Notes under the pieces: model-generated
What the model saw: only the letters and a program-made list of their open reading frames with translations
The model's database searches: none
What the model was told of the DNA's origin: nothing
Translations under genes and position numbers: made by a program
Source: an uncultured Planctomycetaceae bacterium
Lineage (GTDB): Bacteria; Planctomycetota; Planctomycetia; Planctomycetales; Planctomycetaceae
Length of the DNA stretch: 6,305 nt
NCBI GenBank assembly: GCA_937975745.1
Contig: CALJUK010000835.1
Location: 1-6,305 of the forward strand
Direction: 5' to 3'
In this document: positions 1 through 6,305 of the stretch, one piece after another
Position numbering within the stretch: position 1 is the first letter of the stretch
Layout of the letters: every line of letters starts with the position of its first letter

Positions 1-879
1 TCCGATCCCCGCCTCGGGGCGGTTCCTGGTCCGTTGCGCGCCGGTCGACGATACTTCGGCAAAGGGGATGCCCCGTTCCTGGATCGGGTCGGCAACCTCG
101 TCCAGCGGATTTCTGAAGAAGTCCTCAGGCAGAATCTTCTTCAGCCGATCCAGATGCACAGCCACCCGGTTGACATTGTCCTGCGGGACCGCGAGCAGAC
201 GGTCGGCCCGGTCGATTCGCGTCAGTGCAGTCGCCTGATGCACGACGTAATGCCGGCCTTCGTCACTGAGAGACGAAAAGAGCCGCTTGTCTCCGCGGAG
301 TTTGTCCCGCACGATCAGGTTCTCTTTGATCAGCGGTGTCAATTCCTGATTCTCACGAAGAGTGGTTCGATTGACAGCCGTCCCGATCGTCAACATCAAC
401 CCGATGAACTGCTCGGGCGTCATTTTGTTGTGTCCCAGGACCTGTCGCAGCCGGCGGTTGCGAGCGATATGCCGGACAAACCACTCGACTCTGCGCCGTT
501 CGGAGAGTTCTTTTTCCTCCATGTTGACGAGCTCGTAAACGAGCAATGTCCGGGTTCGGTTCCAATTGGGAGGCGGGGCATAGATTGGCGGGAGCGAAGG
601 AAGCTTGCCGTCCGGCAGAGCCTGGATGACATTGAAAAACGTGTTGAGCTCCTGCTCGGTCAGGGGCTCGTCGATTCGCTTGATTTCGGTGAATTCCAGC
701 GTTGCCTGGCCGCAGCCGACCAACGGCAAGGTCAGGACGCCGATCAGCATTGCCAACAGACTGGGAGCGATGAATCGCTGCGAAGTGAGGCCATCACCGG
801 GTAGAATACGGGCGGCGGACTCCCCACGATCTCTCGTGGATGTCGAACGACGGAACCGAATCTCATTTGCTGCCTGCAT
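1..879 (-). CDS. Putative lipoprotein of unknown function (C-terminus cut by window edge)
   Basis: This minus-strand frame stays open for 293 codons and runs off the left edge without a stop. I do not recognise the family. A hydrophobic stretch at about residues 37-55 ends in a lipobox, Leu-Val-Gly-Cys, with Cys56 followed by Gly-Gln, so the product is probably exported and lipid-anchored. The rest is soluble: a Pro-rich patch at 92-105 (PSLPP, APPPNW), then a charged, mainly helical region at 115-260 rich in Arg, Glu and Leu. No catalytic motif is visible. I chose ATG at 879 because it is the first ATG after an in-frame TGA and supplies an Arg-rich n-region. That n-region is unusually long. 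The only other ATG upstream of the lipobox, at 750 (residue 44), would leave 12 residues with no positive charge before the Cys. Neither has a clear Shine-Dalgarno. The reading frame is well supported; start and function are uncertain. Confidence 0.72.
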   Translation of the reverse strand, partial: MQAANEIRFRRSTSTRDRGESAARILPGDGLTSQRFIAPSLLAMLIGVLTLPLVGCGQATLEFTEIKRIDEPLTEQELNTFFNVIQALPDGKLPSLPPIYAPPPNWNRTRTLLVYELVNMEEKELSERRRVEWFVRHIARNRRLRQVLGHNKMTPEQFIGLMLTIGTAVNRTTLRENQELTPLIKENLIVRDKLRGDKRLFSSLSDEGRHYVVHQATALTRIDRADRLLAVPQDNVNRVAVHLDRLKKILPEDFFRNPLDEVADPIQERGIPFAEVSSTGAQRTRNRPEAGIG

Positions 880-1153
880 ACCGTTGGTCCACAACGATTG
901 TTGGTCGATGTCAGCCTCAATTCATATCGGGAATGGTCGCCTTCCGGGTGAACAGGAGCGAGCCAGCCCGTCCCATTCGCTGACGATTCGCGCACGACCG
1001 CACACAGAATACGAACCGGGCGGCGACATAATCGGCGATAGTCGGCGGACTGCTGCAAACCGCAAGGTTGGAACAAACGGTCAGTTGTACCGGATGGCCG
1101 ACTTACCCGTTCAAACATAGCCCACGTTGCAGCGGTGTGACGTGGATCGGCGA
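880..1153. other. Intergenic gap between membrane-protein gene and lipoprotein gene
   Basis: These 274 bases separate two minus-strand genes. Apart from the weak hairpin at 1122-1145, I see no RNA gene, no repeat array and no promoter with convincing -35 and -10 boxes. A minus-strand frame crosses the gap but looks random (many Arg and Cys residues) and overlaps the lipoprotein gene by 136 bases, so I do not call it. The gap is long enough to hold an independent promoter for the lipoprotein gene. Confidence 0.6.
1122..1145 (-). terminator. Weak hairpin after the membrane-protein stop codon, possible terminator
   Basis: On the minus strand CCACGT is followed 12 bases later by its exact complement ACGTGG, giving a 6-bp stem that begins 8 bases after the TGA of the upstream gene. 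The position suits a transcript end. However, the stem is short, the loop is large, and only GCTATGTTTG follows instead of a clean T-run, so it is not a textbook intrinsic terminator. Confidence 0.25.
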
Positions 1154-2791
1154 TCAACCGGGAAAGTGAAAGCCGGAAACTCGCGTGACCGTCGCGATCG
1201 CGACCAGAGCCTGCAAAATCAGCAGGCTCTGCCAGACGAAGCCGTCACGGCCTCGCGATGGATCGGTCCTCCGTTTTTTCGACGGTTGGCCCGCCGATTC
1301 CGCTGTCTGCGCAGCGGCGAAACACGGGGCGGCAAGAAAGATTGCCCACGGCATGAAGATCACCCACAGCCGGGCGGCCTCTCCCATGTTCTTTCCGGAC
1401 AGCCACAGCAGGCCCCAGATGGCCGGAATCAGCCACACTGAGCTTCGTTCGACCGTCCAACAGTCGGCAAGAAAAGTCTGCCATGGGGACTTCTCGGCGG
1501 ACGATTTCTGGCGGAATTCGTTCCAACAGTCAACCAGACGGACGCCGGCGGCCAGCGAGACCGGAACCCCCAGGGCAACCGTCAGCTCGATCGGGTTGAC
1601 CAGCAACCAGGCCCAATACGTGCGTGAATATTCCTCGTAAAATCCGGCGTGATTCTTCAAATTCCACAGCCAGACCGACGGCAGCGGGATGTCCCATATG
1701 AGCCAGGCGAGGAGGACACACAAACCGAAACCCAAGCCCGCTGCCACTGGGGATCGCAAGCGAGACCAATCCGGGCCGCCTTCGGCCGACTGTTTTTGAA
1801 GGAGGCCGACAGCCGCGATAGCGACCGATAGCAGGACGACCGGCAGGAACGCCAGGCTCAGGTTCATCCCCGCGAACAGGACGATGCCAGCGGCCAAGCC
1901 CCATGCGGTCTGGCGGCGGATCAATCCCTGCATCCACAGCCACAGGTACATCGTCGCGAGCAGTGGATAGATGATGTCGGACTTGGGCAGGAAAACGGTC
2001 ACCGCTGGAATAAGCGGCCAGAAGACCACAGCCCGCCAGGAGGTCTGCGGTGGTAAGACACAACGGAGCAGACCGTACAAAGGCAGAAGTGTGAGCAGGG
2101 CGGCCAACTGTGTCAGCAACGCCGCCCACCACAGGACGCTGGCATCGCCCGGTTCGACGGGAGTGGCGGAACGCGCGGCGTTTTCCTGGAGCCTTTCGAA
2201 TGCGGTCCGGAACGAGTCGGGTGTCGTCTGTTCGGCAAACTGCCTGAGAGCGGAGGAGGCATCACAGGCTCGGATGAGACCCTGATACAGGACAAACAGC
2301 CCGGGCGGATGAGTCCCCTCGTGCAGGACGTCTCCCTGTTCCATGCGGTTCACGTAGCTGGCCAGTAATTCAGCCGTGGTGACCGGGCGATACCGCATCT
2401 CGTAGAAGTAACCGGATGATCCCGGATAGTAGAGTGTCCAAACTACCTTCGAGAGCCGAAAACCGTCGGGGGGACTTTCCTGAAGGGTCCACACCCAGCC
2501 AAAGCCAAGTGCGACCAGACCGCCGAGTAACGCCAAGCGGCCTGCCCGTCGCAGTGTCGAGAAATAACCGTCGACTGCAATGGCATACAGGCAGTAGACG
2601 ATCGCGAACAACGCCGCACTGAACCATCCCAGGATGCCATCGAGCGGGTTGTCGAAGGGGAAGGGGATTCTCTCCCAAACCCATTCGCCGGGGACACCGA
2701 GCGGGATCTTCGTCCCCCACAGGCGTCCAATCGTTGCGGCGCAACCGACCACCGCAGTGATGACCAGCTTCCGACCGCTCATACGCTCCAT
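1154..2791 (-). CDS. Polytopic membrane protein, GT-C-type glycosyltransferase-like
   Basis: This encodes a 545-residue integral membrane protein with about 12-13 hydrophobic segments, for example residues 6-26, 51-73, 83-103, 220-243, 251-268, 272-290, 295-331, 348-368, 395-418, 450-465, 474-493 and 520-538. Between the third and fourth lies a roughly 115-residue hydrophilic region containing HEGTHPPG at 157-164. A His-Pro-Pro motif in an early extracytoplasmic loop resembles PMT/ArnT-like GT-C enzymes, which use lipid-phosphate sugar donors. A second conserved-looking stretch is SGKNMGEAARLW at 465-476, before a late membrane segment. Donor and acceptor cannot be read from the sequence, and the usual acidic residues of the first loop are not obvious, so GT-C membership is inferred. 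A TTG at 2812 would add 7 residues but lies inside the stem-loop at 2808-2831, so I chose ATG 2791; ATG 2782 is also possible. It follows the protease gene by 48 bases and probably shares its transcript. Confidence 0.85.
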   Translation of the reverse strand: MERMSGRKLVITAVVGCAATIGRLWGTKIPLGVPGEWVWERIPFPFDNPLDGILGWFSAALFAIVYCLYAIAVDGYFSTLRRAGRLALLGGLVALGFGWVWTLQESPPDGFRLSKVVWTLYYPGSSGYFYEMRYRPVTTAELLASYVNRMEQGDVLHEGTHPPGLFVLYQGLIRACDASSALRQFAEQTTPDSFRTAFERLQENAARSATPVEPGDASVLWWAALLTQLAALLTLLPLYGLLRCVLPPQTSWRAVVFWPLIPAVTVFLPKSDIIYPLLATMYLWLWMQGLIRRQTAWGLAAGIVLFAGMNLSLAFLPVVLLSVAIAAVGLLQKQSAEGGPDWSRLRSPVAAGLGFGLCVLLAWLIWDIPLPSVWLWNLKNHAGFYEEYSRTYWAWLLVNPIELTVALGVPVSLAAGVRLVDCWNEFRQKSSAEKSPWQTFLADCWTVERSSVWLIPAIWGLLWLSGKNMGEAARLWVIFMPWAIFLAAPCFAAAQTAESAGQPSKKRRTDPSRGRDGFVWQSLLILQALVAIATVTRVSGFHFPG

Positions 2792-2807
2792 TCCGCTGGT
2801 TCGAGTC

Positions 2808-2831
2808 GGCAACGGCCAATCAGCCGTTGCC
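2808..2831 (-). promoter_or_regulatory. Perfect 9-bp stem-loop between protease and membrane-protein genes
   Basis: On the minus strand GGCAACGGC, a 6-base loop (TGATTG) and GCCGTTGCC form a perfect GC-rich stem. It begins 8 bases after the protease TAA and ends 16 bases before the chosen start of the next gene. No T-run follows on either strand, so it is not a standard intrinsic terminator. It could be an attenuator, an RNA-processing site or a 3'-end stabiliser that lowers or separates expression of the downstream gene. The structure is read directly; the role is inferred. Confidence 0.6.
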
Positions 2832-2839
2832 TCGCGGAA

Positions 2840-5482
2840 TTACTGCACGACAGGGACGGCCAGTTCTGCATTGAGAACCTGCTGAATCCGGCGCTGCGAA
2901 TCCACCAGATGGGCGCGGGAGTAGTCGTCAAGCTTTAGGTCCTTGTCCTTCAGCAGTACTCGAGCGCGTTTGTCGAGATTGATTAGATGCATACGGGCCA
3001 ACGTCCGGGCGTCTTCCGGACCTCCGCCGTAAGTGACGAGGCTGGCCAGACGTTTGACGGCCGAGCGTTGCAGGTTTCGACGGAAACTATCGATGTACGG
3101 CTTCTCGACAGTGTATTCCTGGGCTTTCGGCTTTTGAAGCCATTCCGAGAAGACGCTGGAGAGAAGTAAGTCCATATGTTCGGCGAGAGTGTACGGCTTG
3201 GCTCCTTCGGGGGTCTTGAACTCGTTGTCGAGAATGACTTCCAGCCGTCTTCCCGACAGCATGGTCAGCAACATCCGATCGTGCAGACGATTGACGATGT
3301 CGTGAATGGGGTAGTCTGCCCGTGCGGACATTCTCAATCCCCAATGCCACCAGCGAGTCGATGCCAACTCGTTGAGCAGGCTACCGTCGATTGCCGGGAC
3401 CGAGAAGGCGTACTTGGCGATCAACTGCATTGCTTCACGCTGCCGTTCCGGGTCGACAATCACGAACGGCTTACGTCCGTCAGGATCGCCCTTGTGATCG
3501 CGATGCAGCGAGACACCGCCGGGGAACCGTGTCGCAATTCCGGCCGCATGCCAGTATTCGCCAAACAGCATTCCGAATGTCTGGCGAGCCCGTTGATAGC
3601 CTTCGCCATCTTTGACCGAGCGTTCAACGACTTTCGGGAGCAGTTCGGAGGCGATCTCCATCCGCCGTTGTGCAAAAACGAGGGGATCTTCACCCAGGTC
3701 GAACACATCGGTTAATGGATCCAGTCCGCCAAACATGTCTTCATCGGTGGCGTAATCCAGTCCGCTTTCGGCGCCACGAGCTGCGATCTTCTTCAACTCT
3801 TCCTGTTCGTTGCCCGAGATTTCTTTATAGCCGTATTCAATCGCCCAGATGTCGTATGGACCGATTGTTTGCGAGAAGTACAGTCCCTGCTTCTCGCCCG
3901 GGGCGGCAATGTTGGCCGGACTGTAGTCCATCACACTCGCGACGGTCGGTTGGTCTGGCGAACCGATCTCGTCGATACTCTTGAGCGATTTCCAGGCACT
4001 CGCTTTGAAGTTATGTCGCAGGCCGAGTGTGTGCCCGACCTCGTGCATGACAACTTCCTTGAGTCCCTGGTGGATCAGTTCCGTTGGCAACCCGTCTCCA
4101 TTCGCTTCGGCAGAGCGGACCATATGGACGGCACCGGCGAAACCCATCTGCCGCTGCATTCCCCGGCAGAACAGGCAGCCGCCACCGTTGATGCCGGTAT
4201 GGGCGTGTGTCGCGTAGTTGGCCGCGGATGACAATAGCCCACCGTCACCACGGTTGGGAATCAGGCGTGCGACGTCATCAGCCGTGAATGTCTCGTATTC
4301 TGTCGTCCAATGCCTGAGGAAACTCGCGTCGAAGATGATGTCCGCATCGAGAATCTGGCCGGTCAGCGGATTAATCCGTGAGGGCCCCATGGCGAAACCG
4401 GCTTCGGCACTAATCCAACGGAACGTGTTGTAGCGAACGTCTTCCGGGTCCCAATCGTCATCGTCCCGCTGCTGACGGACTTCGATGGCGTTGTCGAATC
4501 CAAGTTTCCGGAACGCGACGTTCCATTCTTCAATGCCCGCTCGCACGTACGGCCGGAGATTGATCGGAATCGTCTTCTCCAGATAGAAAATGATTGGCTC
4601 TTTCGGCGGGGAAAGATCGGCCGACGGGTCGGCCTTCTGCAAGTTCCAGCGTGTGATGTAACGGACGAAGTGCTCTTCGTCATCGTTCTCCGAAAAGTCC
4701 TTCTGCACAGTCAGGAAATATCCGACTCGATCGTCCGCAACTCGCGGTTTGTAGCCATTCTCTGGAAGTTCGCTGATGCTGTAATGCACGTAGACCTGTA
4801 CACCGCGCGGATCCGAAACAGTCTCGGGGCCGTGCGAGCCGGAATAAACGGCGGCCACCTGCAACTCGACGTTCTTCGGGAACGACTTCACTTTGGCCCA
4901 CGTGGTCCGATCACCTGCCAGGCGGAAACCCGGTCCAATGTTGCGGCCGATCTCCAGGTCGTCGCTCATGAAGATGCGCGTCAGATCGACCAGGTAGCCC
5001 CCCGATGTCTTCGTCAGGATGGGCAGGGCGTACAGAACGCTGTCGCTGTAGGCCAGCTTGACCGATTCGGCTTCGGCAGTGCCCGGCTTGGCCCGGAACC
5101 GCACATTCCGACGTAACACGTGAATGTTGTCTCCGACTTTGCGGAAACCCCAGATCAGTTCATCACCAAAGCCCCAGGACATCCCACCGAGGACCATGCC
5201 GCTGCTGATGCCGCGGGCGATCGACGTGACAACAATGAAGTTCTTCCCGAGTTGCTTCGAGGGAATGTCCGCCAGGAGTTTCTGGTCGGAGTGGTACAGC
5301 GTCCACAGCCCCTCGGACTTTTCCAACTCGCTGGTCAGTTGATCGAACTTGGATTTCTTCGCTTCGGCCGGAGTGTCCGACTTCGATTGCTCTTCAGCCG
5401 CATCGGCGGCGGACAGGATTCCGGAAGACAGGGCGAGAGGCAGGACGAGCAGAATCGCAAACAGACGGGACGCAGTCGGCAT
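2840..5482 (-). CDS. Exported zinc-dependent metalloprotease (metzincin, DUF5117/EcxA-like)
   Basis: This encodes 880 residues. Residues 1-28 look like a signal peptide: Arg6, a Leu-rich core, then Ala-Asp-Ala as likely cleavage site. Residues ~75-265 resemble DUF5117, and ~290-590 the EcxA-like Met-zincin catalytic domain. The zinc site HEVGHTLGLRHNF is at 480-492, giving ligands His480, His484 and His490 with Glu481 as general base; the Met-turn SVMDYSP follows at 516-522. Other stretches typical of the family are DPEDVRYN (345-352), NPLTGQILDADI (371-382) and RDHKGDPDGRKPF (661-673). All catalytic residues are present, so the enzyme should be an active endopeptidase outside the cytoplasm; the substrate is unknown. 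The frame continues up to ATG 5629, but those 49 extra residues are polar and would bury the signal peptide, whereas ATG 5482 has GGAG seven bases upstream. The only two cysteines are in CLFC at 436-439. Confidence 0.95.
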   Translation of the reverse strand: MPTASRLFAILLVLPLALSSGILSAADAAEEQSKSDTPAEAKKSKFDQLTSELEKSEGLWTLYHSDQKLLADIPSKQLGKNFIVVTSIARGISSGMVLGGMSWGFGDELIWGFRKVGDNIHVLRRNVRFRAKPGTAEAESVKLAYSDSVLYALPILTKTSGGYLVDLTRIFMSDDLEIGRNIGPGFRLAGDRTTWAKVKSFPKNVELQVAAVYSGSHGPETVSDPRGVQVYVHYSISELPENGYKPRVADDRVGYFLTVQKDFSENDDEEHFVRYITRWNLQKADPSADLSPPKEPIIFYLEKTIPINLRPYVRAGIEEWNVAFRKLGFDNAIEVRQQRDDDDWDPEDVRYNTFRWISAEAGFAMGPSRINPLTGQILDADIIFDASFLRHWTTEYETFTADDVARLIPNRGDGGLLSSAANYATHAHTGINGGGCLFCRGMQRQMGFAGAVHMVRSAEANGDGLPTELIHQGLKEVVMHEVGHTLGLRHNFKASAWKSLKSIDEIGSPDQPTVASVMDYSPANIAAPGEKQGLYFSQTIGPYDIWAIEYGYKEISGNEQEELKKIAARGAESGLDYATDEDMFGGLDPLTDVFDLGEDPLVFAQRRMEIASELLPKVVERSVKDGEGYQRARQTFGMLFGEYWHAAGIATRFPGGVSLHRDHKGDPDGRKPFVIVDPERQREAMQLIAKYAFSVPAIDGSLLNELASTRWWHWGLRMSARADYPIHDIVNRLHDRMLLTMLSGRRLEVILDNEFKTPEGAKPYTLAEHMDLLLSSVFSEWLQKPKAQEYTVEKPYIDSFRRNLQRSAVKRLASLVTYGGGPEDARTLARMHLINLDKRARVLLKDKDLKLDDYSRAHLVDSQRRIQQVLNAELAVPVVQ

Positions 5483-5489
5483 CTTTTTA

Positions 5490-5504
5490 CTCCGTTTCAC
5501 GGAA
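5490..5504 (-). promoter_or_regulatory. Shine-Dalgarno of the protease gene inside a small hairpin
   Basis: On the minus strand GGAG (5493-5490) lies seven bases before ATG 5482, which decides the start of the protease. The same bases form the 3' arm of a short hairpin: TTCCGT, loop GAA, ACGGAG (five Watson-Crick pairs plus one terminal G-U, or four pairs with a five-base loop). If it forms in the mRNA it would partly hide the ribosome binding site. The Shine-Dalgarno is well supported; a regulatory role for the hairpin is speculative. Confidence 0.6.
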
Positions 5505-6008
5505 TCAACAACTCCAACCGAGGTCGCCTTGTTCAGGCTGTCCGGCCGGCTCTGTTTTGGGAGAATCTTCTTGGGTGACGGTTCGGATGCCGCGTGCATC
5601 AAACCATCTGGATTGGGAATAGGTCTCATTTCTACTTACGTCATTTCCGGCGAAGTTGCTGATCGCCGGTCTGGTGAATTCCAATTCCGCTGTCGTCGCG
5701 GGCGAACCGTCCCAATCGATTGCGGACGATTCGGATTCGCTGAGGCTCGATCAACTCGGAATCCGCTCCCGGACCAATGTTCCCAGAAGTGTAGGTTGCG
5801 GAATGTCGAACGGCGGGTAGAAACTCGAACTTCAGCGGGAGCACCGGTTTTCGTTGTTGGCTCAAGTCTCGGCTGGTTGCGATCATCGTCCCCAGCCCGC
5901 TCGGCAAACACCACTCTGCTTTCGGTTTGCGACAGCGAGAGGAAATACAGGCAGGTCCCTCAGCAGGCGGTTTGGTCAGTTCGCATCGATCGCGGTGAAT
6001 TTAACAGT

Positions 6009-6024
6009 CAGGCAGTTTAGCCTG
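6009..6024. repeat. Short inverted repeat downstream of the phosphatase gene
   Basis: CAGGC, a six-base spacer (AGTTTA) and GCCTG form a perfect 5-bp GC-rich stem about 95 bases beyond the phosphatase stop. In the minus direction it is followed by ACTGTTAAATT, which is A/T-rich but not a T-run. It could be a weak terminator or chance. Confidence 0.3.
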
Positions 6025-6069
6025 CATTGTCTATTCTTGCGAAGATTCGTCCGCTGGCAATACGTTTTT

Positions 6070-6095
6070 CCCTGGGATACCTGTGAACACCAGGG
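6070..6095. repeat. Inverted repeat just after the phosphatase stop codon
   Basis: CCCTGG and CCAGGG, 14 bases apart, pair over 6 bp, with an alternative smaller stem (CCTG/CAGG) nested within. It starts 23 bases after the phosphatase TGA, a reasonable place for a transcript end. In the minus direction the stem is followed by AAAAACG rather than Ts, which argues against a classical intrinsic terminator. Confidence 0.3.
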
Positions 6096-6118
6096 GGAGA
6101 GATTGCCTTCAGAATGCG

Positions 6119-6305
6119 TCAGGTGACGTCCAGGACAATACAGGTGATGTTGTCCTTCGAGCCGCCGTCCTGGGCGGATTTGACGCAGGCGTCCGCTGCC
6201 TCTTGCGGATCCGGATGTTCTTCGAGCACCATCCGGAGGGTCTCGTCATCGATGCCGTCCGTCACACCATCGGAACCGAGAAACAGACGGTCGCCCGGTT
6301 CGGGG
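6119..6305 (-). CDS. PP2C-type Ser/Thr protein phosphatase, C-terminal fragment
   Basis: Only the last 61 codons lie in the window; the N-terminus is beyond the right edge. The fragment carries the two late PP2C motifs. GDRLFLGSDGVTD at residues 4-16 includes the metal-binding Asp of the Ser-Asp-Gly motif, and GSKDNITCIVLDV at 48-60 includes the Asp-Asn-Ile-Thr motif whose Asp also binds metal. Between them is the usual Asp/Glu-rich helical region. The protein ends two residues after the core's last strand, as in stand-alone bacterial phosphatases of the Stp/PrpC type, which remove phosphate from Ser/Thr on targets of Hanks-type kinases using Mn or Mg in the cytoplasm. Whether a kinase, FHA or other domain is attached upstream cannot be seen. 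The 636-base gap downstream suggests it is not co-transcribed with the protease. Confidence 0.92.
   Translation of the reverse strand, partial: PEPGDRLFLGSDGVTDGIDDETLRMVLEEHPDPQEAADACVKSAQDGGSKDNITCIVLDVT

Larger units (their letters stand above)
5483..6118. other. Long gap between phosphatase and protease genes; no gene supported
   Basis: These 636 bases hold no protein gene I can support. Short frames exist on both strands (for example minus 5636-5914 and 5641-5907, plus 5854-6126), but they start mostly at GTG or TTG, lack good ribosome binding sites, are rich in Arg and Ser, and match no family I know. The part at 5483-5629 is open in frame with the protease and could be read as a 49-residue extension. 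The gap holds two inverted repeats (6009-6024, 6070-6095) and presumably the protease promoter, though I see no strong -35/-10 pair. An unrecognised small RNA or long leader cannot be excluded. Confidence 0.55.

Noticed and set aside
7..19. CCCCG-CCT-CGGGG hairpin at the left edge
   Set aside because: It falls inside the still-open lipoprotein reading frame and has no T-run; likely a chance effect of GC-rich codons.
34..804. Plus-strand 256-codon open frame
   Set aside because: It lies opposite the lipoprotein gene; the minus frame has a lipobox and sensible composition, while this one shows no family feature and is a shadow of the opposite strand.
605..1120. Plus-strand 171-codon frame across the gap
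   Set aside because: Mostly opposite the lipoprotein gene, no motif and no good ribosome binding site.
744..1157. Minus-strand 137-codon frame overlapping the membrane-protein stop and the lipoprotein start
   Set aside because: It starts with TTG at the upstream stop codon, has random-looking Arg- and Cys-rich composition, and overlaps the better-supported lipoprotein frame by 136 bases.
2792..2812. TTG start adding seven residues to the membrane protein
   Set aside because: The TTG lies inside the stem-loop at 2808-2831 and an ATG follows at 2791 before the first membrane segment.
5636..5914. Two overlapping minus-strand frames of about 90 codons just upstream of the protease
   Set aside because: They use GTG or TTG starts without a Shine-Dalgarno, are both open in the same stretch so neither stands out, and match no family I know; a small gene cannot be fully excluded.
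5349..6020. Plus-strand 223-codon frame
   Set aside because: Its first part is antisense to the protease signal-peptide region and the rest has Arg/Ser-rich, non-coding-like composition with no recognisable domain.
1..6305. tRNA, rRNA, CRISPR array, insertion sequence or phage/integrase genes
   Set aside because: Looked for on both strands: no repeat-spacer pattern, no terminal inverted repeats flanking a transposase, no tRNA-like cloverleaf and no recombinase motif was seen.

Overview
The window reads as part of a bacterial chromosome, most plausibly from a planctomycete (Planctomycetota). This rests on the moderately high GC content, loose gene packing with long gaps, a lipoprotein with no recognisable family, and a large secreted EcxA/DUF5117-type zinc metalloprotease of a kind common in Planctomycetota and Bacteroidota. 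The assignment is an inference; there is no rRNA or marker gene here to confirm it.

All four genes lie on the minus strand, so transcription runs from high to low coordinates. From the right edge: (1) 6119-6305 is the C-terminal 61 codons of a PP2C-type Ser/Thr protein phosphatase. (2) 5483-6118 is a 636-base gap with no convincing gene; it holds two small inverted repeats and, at its left end, the ribosome binding site of the next gene. (3) 2840-5482 encodes an 880-residue exported zinc metalloprotease with an intact metzincin site (HExxHxxGxxH) and Met-turn. (4) A 48-base spacer follows, carrying a perfect 9-bp stem-loop. (5) 1154-2791 encodes a 545-residue polytopic membrane protein resembling GT-C glycosyltransferases. 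(6) A 274-base gap follows, with a weak hairpin just after the stop. (7) 1-879 is a lipoprotein of unknown function whose C-terminus lies beyond the left edge.

The protease and the membrane protein are close enough to share a transcript, with the stem-loop between them as a candidate point of differential expression. The lipoprotein and the phosphatase are separated by larger gaps and are probably expressed independently. Three of the four products act in or outside the membrane (exported protease, membrane protein, lipoprotein), so the window has a cell-envelope character, but nothing in the sequence proves a shared pathway.

I found no tRNA, rRNA, CRISPR array, insertion sequence, integrase or phage gene, and no clear new defence or mobile system. 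The points most worth a second look are the stem-loop between the protease and membrane-protein genes, the protease's only two cysteines forming a CxxC shortly before the catalytic helix, and a small hairpin that pairs the protease's Shine-Dalgarno sequence.
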